Below are positions 1 to 6,340 of a stretch of 7,781 nt of DNA, piece by piece. Source of the stretch: Planctomycetota bacterium. Its GTDB lineage: Bacteria; Planctomycetota; UBA1135. The position numbers and the translations under genes are program-made. The notes below the pieces were generated by a model. It saw only the letters and a list, made by a program, of their open reading frames with translations. It made no database searches and was not told the DNA's origin. The DNA lies in assembly GCA_027021325.1 (NCBI GenBank), contig JALUUN010000500.1, positions 1-7,781 of the forward strand, read 5' to 3'. Each line of letters starts with the position of its first letter. Within the stretch, counting starts at the first letter, position 1.

Positions 1-1
1 C

Positions 2-55
2 CTCACCCTGCTGCCCCTGCTCCTTCCCCAGGAGGAAGGCGCTCCTGCACCCGGA
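2..55 (+). other. Probable end of an N-terminal signal peptide
   Basis: The codons upstream of the GTG at 65 read LTLLPLLLPQEEGAPAPG. A Leu-rich hydrophobic run is followed by a small, Pro/Ala-rich, acidic linker before the folded domain begins. This looks like the hydrophobic core and cleavage region of a Sec signal peptide, with APA a possible cleavage context. The positively charged N-terminus lies outside the window. An uncleaved membrane anchor is the alternative. If correct, the SUMF1-like protein acts outside the cytoplasm. Confidence 0.5.
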
Positions 56-1801
56 CTCCTGCACGTGCCCGCCGGCAAGGTCGTGGCCGGGGTGGACGTC
101 TCGGTCGTCGAGCCCCTGATCCAGGAAAACCCCGACTCCGTGGACCCTCTGGCGGCCATGACACCACGGCACACGGCCGAGGTGGAGGAGTTCTACATCG
201 GGCCGACGGAGGTCACCAACGAAATGTACTTCCGCTACGTCCAGGCCACGGGAGCCCAACCACCCGTCTCCTGGTGGAAGATCGACTCCGACCTGCGCAC
301 CGCGATCCTCAAGTGGGGCAAGGAGACGAACGGCGTGGACTGGGTCTTCGACGAGGCCGAGACCTCCAAATTCTGGGACAAGTACTGGCAGGACGGAGAG
401 TGGGAGTACGACGGCAAGACCTGGAAGCTCACCTGGGAGATGCCGCCGGAACGAGCCCTGTTCCCGGTCACCTGGGTCAACGCCGACGACGCACGGGCCT
501 ACTGCGCCTGGGCCGGCCTGCGGCTGCCCACGGAGATGGAGTGGACCCGTGCCGCACGCGGTGACGAGGACTGGCTCTACCCCTACGGCCCGGACTTCGA
601 CCGCGGCAAGGTCGCCTTCAACGCCACCGAGCCGCGCAATCTCGCCGCCAAGCTCCTGCCCGTCAACACCCTGGACAATGCCTCCCCCTACGGCGCGGTG
701 GACCTGACCGGCAACGTCTGGGAACTGACCTCCAGCGGTTTCGAGCCCTTCCCCGGTTTCAAGTCCTTCAAGGTCAAGGTCGGCCGCAAGAGCGTGGATT
801 GCCTGCCGCCCTGGGACGGCTCGGCCGTCACCATCAAAGGCGGCTGCTTCATGGTCCCCGACTGGGCGACCATGATCGACATGCGCGTCGGGATCTACTC
901 CGTAGCGCGCCTCGGCGTCGTCGGCTTCCGCTTCGCCAGCTCGGTCCATCCCACGGCCAACGCTGCTCTGGCGGCAATGCGCAGGATCCAGGCCCGGGTC
1001 CTCGGGCTCACGGCCGAGGAGGCCTTCGATCCGAACACGGCAGTGGGCGTGGAGCGGCGCCTGTGGGCCGACCCCAAGGAGCTCGACCGCACTCGCAAGC
1101 CCCCTGGGAGCGGCCTTCCCGAACCCCGCCTGCACCCGGCCTATGCGGTCCCCGACGGCTACGAGGTGGTGACGGTCCTGCCCCTGCGCCAGGTGGAGGG
1201 CAACAACATCTCCACCCTGGGCAAGGCTGTCCTGAACGGCCACGGACCGCTGCCCGTCGCCGCCCTGCACACGAGTGTCCCCCTGGAAGAGCCGAACCTG
1301 ACGCCCGGGACCTACATCCTGGCCTACGTCCCCGAGGTCGGCGTGGACGAGATCCTCGAGCTCGGCGCCACACCGCCCAAGCGCGATATCGACCGTATGG
1401 GCGATCTGGAGAAGGCCCGGGAGAAGGCCCGGGAGGCCTGGAAGAAGAAGCGGGCCAAGGTCAAGGACGACGTCACCCGCGCCATGCCGGACCTCAGCGG
1501 CATCGAGATCGATCCCCTCAAGACCCGGGAGGGCATTCTGGTGGTGCTCGATTCCGAGAACCGCGGCGTCGGCGTCATCGAGGTCAAGAACAAGGTGAAG
1601 CTCGAACGGCACAAGGACGAGAACAACCGGGTAGTCCTGAACCTCATCACGAGGCGCCTGGATCTCCACTTCCAGGTGCCCACGACCCGGCGCGGCCGCT
1701 CCTTCCTCTTCACCATCCCCGTAGCCCCCATCGGCGACGACGGTAGCCTCGTGCGCGAGGGCTACTGGGACACCGAGGTCGAGGTCAAGCGCCCCGAATA
1801 A
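2..1801 (+). CDS. Secreted SUMF1/FGE-sulfatase-domain protein, 5'-partial, probably non-catalytic
   Basis: Residues are numbered from the GTG codon at 65, but the frame is open back to base 2. It adds 21 codons that begin LTLLPLLLPQ, so the true start lies outside the window and the GTG is probably internal. The SUMF1/FGE fold spans about residues 42-293: GPTEVTN (46-52), a Trp-rich stretch (about 93-125), PVTWVNADDARAYCAWAG (134-151), RLPTEMEW (153-160), DLTGNVWEL (213-221), KGGCFM (258-263) and GFRF (287-290). From memory, human FGE uses Cys336 and Cys341 in a GGSYMC...C segment. Here those columns read Val264 and Thr269, and the only nearby Cys (261) sits in the Ser333 column. A formylglycine-generating activity is therefore doubtful, and a binding or structural role, as in other family members, is more likely. 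Residues about 300-578 form an extension I do not recognise. It contains a charged helix (about 447-470) and a beta-rich tail. Family assignment is firm; function is unknown. Confidence 0.87.
   Translation, partial: LTLLPLLLPQEEGAPAPGLLHVPAGKVVAGVDVSVVEPLIQENPDSVDPLAAMTPRHTAEVEEFYIGPTEVTNEMYFRYVQATGAQPPVSWWKIDSDLRTAILKWGKETNGVDWVFDEAETSKFWDKYWQDGEWEYDGKTWKLTWEMPPERALFPVTWVNADDARAYCAWAGLRLPTEMEWTRAARGDEDWLYPYGPDFDRGKVAFNATEPRNLAAKLLPVNTLDNASPYGAVDLTGNVWELTSSGFEPFPGFKSFKVKVGRKSVDCLPPWDGSAVTIKGGCFMVPDWATMIDMRVGIYSVARLGVVGFRFASSVHPTANAALAAMRRIQARVLGLTAEEAFDPNTAVGVERRLWADPKELDRTRKPPGSGLPEPRLHPAYAVPDGYEVVTVLPLRQVEGNNISTLGKAVLNGHGPLPVAALHTSVPLEEPNLTPGTYILAYVPEVGVDEILELGATPPKRDIDRMGDLEKAREKAREAWKKKRAKVKDDVTRAMPDLSGIEIDPLKTREGILVVLDSENRGVGVIEVKNKVKLERHKDENNRVVLNLITRRLDLHFQVPTTRRGRSFLFTIPVAPIGDDGSLVREGYWDTEVEVKRPE
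1409..1432 (+). repeat. Tandem 12-nt in-frame repeat encoding EKAR-EKAR
   Basis: The 12-mer gagaaggcccgg occurs twice head to tail and is followed by a partial third copy (gaggcc). It is in frame and encodes residues 449-456 of the SUMF1-like protein. The product is a charged helical stretch that continues as EAWKKKRAKVKDD. The repeat could expand or contract by four residues without breaking the frame. Confidence 0.8.
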
Positions 1802-1816
1802 GTTCCGGGTCGCTCC

Positions 1817-4525
1817 TCAAAGGACACCCTCGAGGTTCGCCGCGAGGGTGTTCTTCTCCTGCACCAGGGCCGCCAGACGCTCGCGCTCCTGCTCGACGAC
1901 CTCCGGATCGGCGTTCTGCAGGAACCGCTCGTTGGCGAGCTTCGCCTCGAGGCTGCGGACCCCCTTCTCCACCTTCTGGAGTTTCTTGCGCAGGCTCCCC
2001 TGGAGCCGGGCCGCATCCGCCCCCTCGGGCATGGCGACGTAGACCGCGCCTCCCTCGAAGGCATCGGTACCCGTGGCGGCGGGCCGCGCCAGCTCGGTCC
2101 CCACCTCGAGGCCGGAGACCCCAGCCAGCCCCTCGATCAGCCGGGTCTGGAGGCGCAAGGAAACGGCCAGTCCCTCGGAATCGGCTCGGATCCAGGCCTT
2201 CGGCCTCTCCCCGGCCGGAACCTCGAGAAGGGCGCGGACGTTGCGCAGGGCACGCACGCAGTCCTGGAGGCGCCGGAAGAAGTCCTGGATCTCAGCGGCG
2301 CGATCGTCCTCCTCGGCCTCCGGCCAGGGCGCCGTCATCAGGAGATCCGCATCCTCCCGGAAGCGCCCGGGCAGGTGCTCCCAGAGCGCCTCCGTCAGGA
2401 AGGGCGTGAAGGGGTGCAGGAGCCGCAGGATGGAAGACAGACATCCCCCCAGGGTCCGGCGGGCGAAGGCGGCGTCGCGGGCCGGATCGCTATCCTCCCC
2501 CGCCTCCTCGGCGGCGCGCAGGCGCAGCTTGGCGGCCTCGAGATACCAGTCGCAGAAGTCGTTCCAGACGAAGCGGTACAGGGTCTGGGCGGCGTCATGG
2601 AAGCGGTACTCCTCCAGGGCCCGAGTCGTCTCGCGGACGGCGTCGGCGAGACGGCAGCGGATCCAGCGGTCCTCCAGGGTGACGCCGGGACGCTCAGGGA
2701 TCGGCCCTTGCAGATGGCCGAGGACGAAGCGGCTGGCGTTCCAGACCTTGTTGCAGAAGCGCTGGCCCAGTTCGAAGCGGTTCTCCGCCAGCTTCACGTC
2801 CTGGCCCTCGCGGGTGAGGATGACCAGGGAGAAGCGGACGGCGTCGGCGCCGTAGCGCTCGATCATCTCCACCGGATCAATGCCGTTGCCCAGGCTCTTG
2901 GACATGCGCCGGCCGCGTGCGTCGAGGACCGTCGCATGGACATAGCAGGTCGCGAAGGGGCAGCGCTGCTCCCGGGGCAGATGGTCCACGAACTCGTAGC
3001 CCGCCATGACCATGCGCGCCACCCAGAGGTAGAGGATGTCGCGGGCGGTGGACAGGAACTGGGTCGGGTAGAAGCGCTCCAGGTCCGGAGTCCGCTCCGG
3101 CCAGCCAAGGGTGGCAAAGGGCCAGAGCCAGGAACTGGCCCAGGTATCCAGGACGTCCTCGTCCTGACGCACGATGGGCTTGCCGGTGACCGGATGCGGC
3201 GAGCCCAGGGAAAGGTCCTCGACCGAGGCCGCCGGGACGCCGTCCTCGTCGTACCAGACCGGGATCCGGTGACCCCACCAGAGCTGGCGGCTGATGCACC
3301 AGTCGCGGACGTTGTACAACCAGTCGAGGTAGACCTTGACCCAGCGTTCGGGCTTCAACTGCAGGGCGCCGGTCTCCACAGCCTCGATGGCGGGCCTGGC
3401 CAGCTCCTGCATGCGCACGAACCACTGCTCCGAGACCAGGGGCTCGATGGCGGTCTTCGAGCGGTCGGAGGTGGCGACGTTGTGCTCGATCTCCTCCTCC
3501 TTCTCCAGAAGCCCCCGGGCCTCCAGGTCCTCGAGAACCCGGCGCCGGGCCTCCAGGCGGTCCAGGCCGGCATAGGGCCCGGCCTCCTCGTTCAGGGTGC
3601 CGTCCGGGTTGAGAATGTTGACCACCGCCAGCCCGTGGCGGGCGCCGCGCTCGTAGTCCGCTGGATCGTGCCCGGGGGTCACCTTGACAGCTCCGGTGCC
3701 GAACTCCGGGTCCACACTCTCGTCAGCGACCACCGGGATCCGCCGCCCGAGGAGGGGCAGAGAGAGGGTCCGCCCGACCCAGTCCCGGTAGCGGGGATCG
3801 CCGGGATGCACGGCGACTCCGGTATCCCCGAGCAGGGTTTCCGGACGGGTCGTCGCCACCACCAGCCCGGGCCCCTCCTCGTCGGCCAGCGGGTAGCGGA
3901 TGTACCAGAGGCTGCCGCGGGTCGGGACATACTCGATCTCGTCGTCGCTGACCGCCGTCTGCAAGGCGCAGTCCCAGTTCACCAGCCGCGCCCCGCGGTA
4001 GATCCAGCCCTTCTCCCAGAGGCGCACGAAGGCCGTACGCACGGCCCGCGACAGGTCCTCGTCGAGGGTGAACCTGGTCCGGCTCCAGTCGCAGGAGGCG
4101 CCCAGACGCTTCAGCTGCTCGAGAATCCGGTAGCCGTGCTCCTCGCGCCACTTCCAGATCTCCTGCAGGAAGCGCTCCCGCCCCAGATCCTGGCGCCGCA
4201 GTCCCTGCTCCTCGTAGAGGTGCCGCTCGACGACGGCCTGGGTGGCGATGCCGGCGTGATCCGTGCCCGGCACCCACAGGGCGTCGAAACCCGCCATCCT
4301 GCGGTGGCGCACGACCACGTCCTGCATGGTGTTGTTCAGGGCGTGCCCCATGTGCAGGACCCCGGTGACGTTGGGCGGCGGGATCATCACCGTGAAGCTC
4401 GGCCGCCCCGACGGCTGCTCCGGCGGGGCAAAACGGCCGCTCTCCTCCCACTTGCGGTAGATCCGGCCCTCCAGCCCGGCGGGCTGGTAGCGGCCGGGCA
4501 GGGCCTCGGCGAGGGTCTCAGTCAT
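1817..4525 (-). CDS. valS: Valine--tRNA ligase (ValRS)
   Basis: This is a class Ia aminoacyl-tRNA synthetase that charges tRNA-Val in the cytoplasm and edits mischarged threonine. From the ATG at 4525 it is 902 residues, close to bacterial ValRS length. In order, PPPNVTGVLHMGHALNN (49-65) carries the HMGH form of the HIGH motif. The CP1 editing domain has TTRPETLLGDT (225-235) and AVKVTPGHDPADY (279-291). Its K281, T283, D287 and D290 keep the spacing I recall for the Thermus editing residues. DWCISRQLWWGHRIPVW (408-424) and DVLDTWASSWLWPFATLGWP (457-476) follow. RMSKSLGNGIDP (540-551) is the KMSKS loop with Arg first. Then come the anticodon-binding helical domain (about 615-770) and the C-terminal coiled coil (about 838-902) typical of ValRS. 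An in-frame GTG at 4606 would extend it by 27 unconserved residues deep into the upstream gene, so the ATG is preferred. The ATG overlaps the RmlD-like stop by 8 nt and has GGAG only 2 nt upstream, suggesting translational coupling. Confidence 0.97.
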   Translation of the reverse strand: MTETLAEALPGRYQPAGLEGRIYRKWEESGRFAPPEQPSGRPSFTVMIPPPNVTGVLHMGHALNNTMQDVVVRHRRMAGFDALWVPGTDHAGIATQAVVERHLYEEQGLRRQDLGRERFLQEIWKWREEHGYRILEQLKRLGASCDWSRTRFTLDEDLSRAVRTAFVRLWEKGWIYRGARLVNWDCALQTAVSDDEIEYVPTRGSLWYIRYPLADEEGPGLVVATTRPETLLGDTGVAVHPGDPRYRDWVGRTLSLPLLGRRIPVVADESVDPEFGTGAVKVTPGHDPADYERGARHGLAVVNILNPDGTLNEEAGPYAGLDRLEARRRVLEDLEARGLLEKEEEIEHNVATSDRSKTAIEPLVSEQWFVRMQELARPAIEAVETGALQLKPERWVKVYLDWLYNVRDWCISRQLWWGHRIPVWYDEDGVPAASVEDLSLGSPHPVTGKPIVRQDEDVLDTWASSWLWPFATLGWPERTPDLERFYPTQFLSTARDILYLWVARMVMAGYEFVDHLPREQRCPFATCYVHATVLDARGRRMSKSLGNGIDPVEMIERYGADAVRFSLVILTREGQDVKLAENRFELGQRFCNKVWNASRFVLGHLQGPIPERPGVTLEDRWIRCRLADAVRETTRALEEYRFHDAAQTLYRFVWNDFCDWYLEAAKLRLRAAEEAGEDSDPARDAAFARRTLGGCLSSILRLLHPFTPFLTEALWEHLPGRFREDADLLMTAPWPEAEEDDRAAEIQDFFRRLQDCVRALRNVRALLEVPAGERPKAWIRADSEGLAVSLRLQTRLIEGLAGVSGLEVGTELARPAATGTDAFEGGAVYVAMPEGADAARLQGSLRKKLQKVEKGVRSLEAKLANERFLQNADPEVVEQERERLAALVQEKNTLAANLEGVL
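1824..1858 (+). terminator. Candidate intrinsic terminator for the SUMF1-like gene
   Basis: ACACCCTCG (1824-1832) pairs perfectly with CGAGGGTGT (1843-1851), giving a 9-bp GC-rich stem with a 10-nt loop. It is followed on the plus strand by a pyrimidine-rich, partly T-rich tract (TTCTTCTCCT). It lies 22 bp after the plus-strand stop codon and inside the last codons of the convergent valS gene. The T-tract is interrupted by C, so termination strength is uncertain. The symmetry may partly come from valS coding sequence. Confidence 0.4.
4518..4525 (-). promoter_or_regulatory. 8-nt stop/start overlap coupling the RmlD-like gene to valS
   Basis: Read on the minus strand, ATGACTGA holds the valS start (ATG, 4525-4523) and the RmlD-like stop (TGA, 4520-4518) in different frames. 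The only Shine-Dalgarno-like sequence is GGAG (4531-4528), 2 nt from the ATG, which is closer than usual. Ribosomes finishing the RmlD-like gene could restart on valS. Confidence 0.7.
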
Positions 4526-5441
4526 GGCTCCGGGATTCCCAGTGAGCGAGGGATTGTCGCAGATCCGGCGGCTTCCAGCGAAGAAGCCGGACCGCCCGCG
4601 GGCCACGCAGGATCAGGCGGGCCGGCCGCTGCTCCATGCCCGCGTCCGCCCGGCGGAGGGCCTCGAAGGAGGCGCGCAGCCCGAGCCGGCGGCAGACCTT
4701 CTCTCCGAGCTCCAGCCGGCTCAGGGCCTCGGCCCCGGCCAGGTGGAAGACCCCGGGTTGCGGGTCCGCAAGCCACCCGAGGAGGCCTTCGGCGGCGCGG
4801 AGCACGCCCAGGGGCGTGCGCCACTCGTCCACGAAGAGCCGCGGCCTCCTCCCGGAACGGACCGCTTCGACCACGGCGGCGTCGGCGCCTCGGCGGCCCG
4901 GCGCGACGGACGGGCCCAGAAGCAGGGGCAAGCGGACCACGGCCTGCCCTGCGGCCAGGGCCAGGTCCTCGGCCCGGGCCTTGGTGGCCCCATAGACATG
5001 GACGGGGCAGGGATCGGCTCCCTCCAGGTACTCCCGGCCCCGGCCGTCGAAGACCTGGTCCGTCGAGACCAGGAGGACTCGCGTGCCCGTCTCCCGCGCC
5101 ACCTCCAGGAGGCCACGCAGAGCCTCGACGTTCCAGGTGAAGGCCCGCAGCGGGTCGCGCTCGCAGGCCTCCCAGCGGGAGAGGGAGGCAGCGTGGATCC
5201 ACAGGGCAGGGCGCAGCCGGCGCGCCCAATCGGCGCAGGAGCCGCGGTCCCGGGGTCCGAGCCCGAGCTCCATGGCTTCATGCCGCACCGGCCCCCAGAA
5301 AGCCGGCGCCCGTCGGCCCAGAAGTACGGGCGGCGCCAGGCCGGAGCCCGGCCAGCGCCGGGCGAGCCCCCAGCCCAGGACGCCGCCGGCCCCGGTCAGG
5401 ACCACGGCGCCCGCGGGCCGGGGGTGCGGCCTGGAGTCCAC
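4518..5441 (-). CDS. RmlD-family NAD(P)-dependent sugar-nucleotide reductase/epimerase
   Basis: The 307-residue product is an extended short-chain dehydrogenase of the RmlD (dTDP-4-dehydrorhamnose reductase) type. It has the Rossmann glycine motif TGAGGVLG (16-23), IHAASLSRWEACERDP (82-97), which resembles the RmlD segment for NAD-ribose and domain contacts, STDQVFDG (126-133), and the catalytic pair of YGATK (Tyr150, Lys154). A substrate-domain segment FVDEWRTPLG (203-212) and FHLAGAEALSRLELGEKV (232-249) follow. Length matches RmlD (about 290-300). No rmlA, rmlB or rmlC is present, so the substrate is not established; a related MAT2B-like or other nucleotide-sugar role is possible. The GTG at 5441 follows an in-frame TAG (5453-5451) and AGGA only 2 nt upstream. 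A second GTG at 5405 (codon 13) would put the Rossmann strand right at the N-terminus, as is common in this family, so the start is unsettled. The gene overlaps valS and is probably co-transcribed with it. Confidence 0.87.
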   Translation of the reverse strand: MDSRPHPRPAGAVVLTGAGGVLGWGLARRWPGSGLAPPVLLGRRAPAFWGPVRHEAMELGLGPRDRGSCADWARRLRPALWIHAASLSRWEACERDPLRAFTWNVEALRGLLEVARETGTRVLLVSTDQVFDGRGREYLEGADPCPVHVYGATKARAEDLALAAGQAVVRLPLLLGPSVAPGRRGADAAVVEAVRSGRRPRLFVDEWRTPLGVLRAAEGLLGWLADPQPGVFHLAGAEALSRLELGEKVCRRLGLRASFEALRRADAGMEQRPARLILRGPRAVRLLRWKPPDLRQSLAHWESRSHD

Positions 5442-5444
5442 CGT

Positions 5445-5455
5445 CCTAGCCTAGG
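5445..5455. repeat. CCTAG-C-CTAGG palindrome in the 23-bp divergent gap
   Basis: A perfect 5-bp inverted repeat with a 1-nt centre fills the middle of the only gap between the two divergent genes (5442-5464). Its right arm runs into AGGAG, the ribosome-binding site of the plus-strand lipid kinase. Its left arm, read on the minus strand, gives TAGGA just before the GTG of the RmlD-like gene. Each arm also carries a TAG that closes the upstream reading frame of one flanking gene. A role as a protein-binding site is possible but not shown. Confidence 0.6.
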
Positions 5456-5457
5456 AG
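5453..5457 (+). promoter_or_regulatory. Shine-Dalgarno site of the lipid kinase gene
   Basis: AGGAG lies 7 nt before the ATG at 5465, a standard spacing. It is the best-placed ribosome-binding site in the window. An in-frame TAG at 5447-5449 leaves no room for a start further upstream, so this site fixes the 5465 start. Confidence 0.75.
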
Positions 5458-5464
5458 CCCTGGC

Positions 5465-6340
5465 ATGCGCCTCGCCATCCTCGCCAATCCGAGATCCGGC
5501 CGCGGGCGCGGAGGCGCCCTGGCACAGGAACTGGCCGCCCGCCTCCGTGCTCGGGGACACGAGGTCCTGGAGTACACCGGCGTCGACCGCCGGGACGCCA
5601 TGGACTGGGTACACAGGGTGCAGCCCACCGTGGACAGGCTCGCCGTGGTCGGCGGCGACGGCTCTCTGAACGCCGCGGCCACCGCCTTGCGCCCGCCCTT
5701 CCCGCCGGTCCTCCTGCTCCCGGTGGGAACCGCCAATCTCCTGGCCCGGGAGCTCGGCCTCCCCAGCATCCCCGAGGAAGCCGCCGCCCTCCTGGAAGCG
5801 GACCGCGTCCAGCCCCTGGACCTCGGTCACATCCTGGAACGGCGGACCTTCCTGGTCTGGGACTTCGGCCTCGGCGGGGAATTGATCCGGCGCTTCGAGG
5901 AGAAGCGCCCCGACCGCATCCGCAAGGCCCAGTACCTGCCGCTCCTGGGCTCCCTCCTGAAGGAGCTCCGCTCCCTGCCGCCCGTTCACGTCCACGCCGA
6001 CGGCGAGGATCTCGGGGAGTTCGTCTACGGAGTCGTCTCCGGTGTCCGGACCTACGCCACCTCCTGGCTGCACCTGGGGCCCGCGGCCTACAACGACGGC
6101 TGGTGGGAGATGTACCTCTTCCGCAGGCTCAGCCTGCCCCTCATCCTGGGCACCGGCCTGCGCGCCGCCTTCCGGCGTCTCCACCGCAGCCCCCATGTCC
6201 TGCACCGGCGAACGCGGGCGGTCCGGGTCGAGGGGGCCTCCCCTTCACCGGTGGAGGTGGATGGCGACTACGCCGGGACCACCCCGGTAGAATTCCGGCT
6301 CGACGGAGAAGCACTGCCGCTCCTCGTCCCCCCCCGATGA
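5465..6340 (+). CDS. Diacylglycerol kinase-family lipid kinase (DAGK_cat / YegS-BmrU type)
   Basis: The 291-residue cytosolic or membrane-associated protein matches the bacterial lipid kinase family, which phosphorylates diacylglycerol or a related lipid with ATP. It has an N-terminal nucleotide-binding strand with ILANPRSGRGRGG (5-17), the family signature VVGGDGSLNAAATAL (61-75), and LLPVGTANLLARELGLP (84-100). The C-terminal lid domain has the conserved YNDGWWEMYLFRR (209-221) and a terminal VEVDGDYAG (263-271) matching the family's V-x-x-DG-D/E motif. The usual GGDGTxNE reads GGDGSLNA, with Ala in place of the semi-conserved Glu, and the Asp common in GTxND is Leu, a variant seen in other family members. 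Length is normal. No membrane helix is visible. The lipid substrate cannot be assigned: diacylglycerol is the default, but long-chain-base or other lipid alcohols are possible. The gene overlaps kdsA at its stop, pointing to an envelope context. Confidence 0.9.
   Translation: MRLAILANPRSGRGRGGALAQELAARLRARGHEVLEYTGVDRRDAMDWVHRVQPTVDRLAVVGGDGSLNAAATALRPPFPPVLLLPVGTANLLARELGLPSIPEEAAALLEADRVQPLDLGHILERRTFLVWDFGLGGELIRRFEEKRPDRIRKAQYLPLLGSLLKELRSLPPVHVHADGEDLGEFVYGVVSGVRTYATSWLHLGPAAYNDGWWEMYLFRRLSLPLILGTGLRAAFRRLHRSPHVLHRRTRAVRVEGASPSPVEVDGDYAGTTPVEFRLDGEALPLLVPPR
6328..6335 (+). other. Run of eight C at the lipid kinase-kdsA junction
   Basis: Eight consecutive C residues lie within the last codons of the lipid kinase (GTC CCC CCC CGA TGA) and directly before the kdsA ATG. 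kdsA lies in the -1 frame relative to the lipid kinase. Slippage of one base here would therefore read through into kdsA and produce a fusion. The run is also a place where sequencing or assembly errors are likely. Confidence 0.85.
6337..6340 (+). promoter_or_regulatory. ATGA overlap joining lipid kinase stop and kdsA start
   Basis: The kdsA ATG (6337-6339) and the lipid kinase TGA (6338-6340) share two bases. The preceding bases (GCTCCTCGTC then eight C, and G) contain no purine-rich ribosome-binding site. Termination-reinitiation is the simplest way to translate kdsA. Confidence 0.75.

Noticed and set aside
799..1746. Plus-strand 315-codon open frame overlapping the SUMF1-like gene in another frame.
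   Set aside because: Low-complexity Arg/Pro/Gly-rich translation with no motif, lying wholly within the recognisable protein's gene.
1792..1809. Imperfect hairpin CCCCGAA-TAAG-TTCCGGG across the stop of the SUMF1-like gene, considered as a valS terminator.
   Set aside because: The stem has a central mismatch, is only about 6 pairs, and has no T-tract after it on the minus strand.
4526..4606. GTG at 4606 as the start of valS, adding 27 residues.
   Set aside because: The extension is not ValRS-like and would overlap the upstream gene by about 89 nt. The ATG at 4525 gives MTETLAEALPGRYQP, a normal ValRS N-terminus.
2375..5140. Very long plus-strand open frame (921 codons) antisense to valS and the RmlD-like gene.
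   Set aside because: Its translation is Pro/Arg/Gly/Ala-rich without recognisable domains. The opposite strand encodes two clear enzymes. Long antisense frames are expected from strong GC bias at third codon positions.
5300..5560. Search for sigma-70-like promoter boxes for the two divergent units.
   Set aside because: No convincing -35/-10 pair with proper spacing was visible in this GC-rich sequence, so no promoter is called.
5396..6205. Minus-strand 269-codon open frame opposite the lipid kinase and overlapping the 5' end of the RmlD-like gene.
   Set aside because: No domain is visible in its translation, and it contradicts the well-supported plus-strand lipid kinase. It is a GC-bias shadow.
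6103..6336. Upstream in-frame extension of kdsA into the lipid kinase gene.
   Set aside because: The extra 78 residues are Pro/Arg-rich frame-shifted lipid kinase sequence. The ATG at 6337 gives the expected KdsA length.
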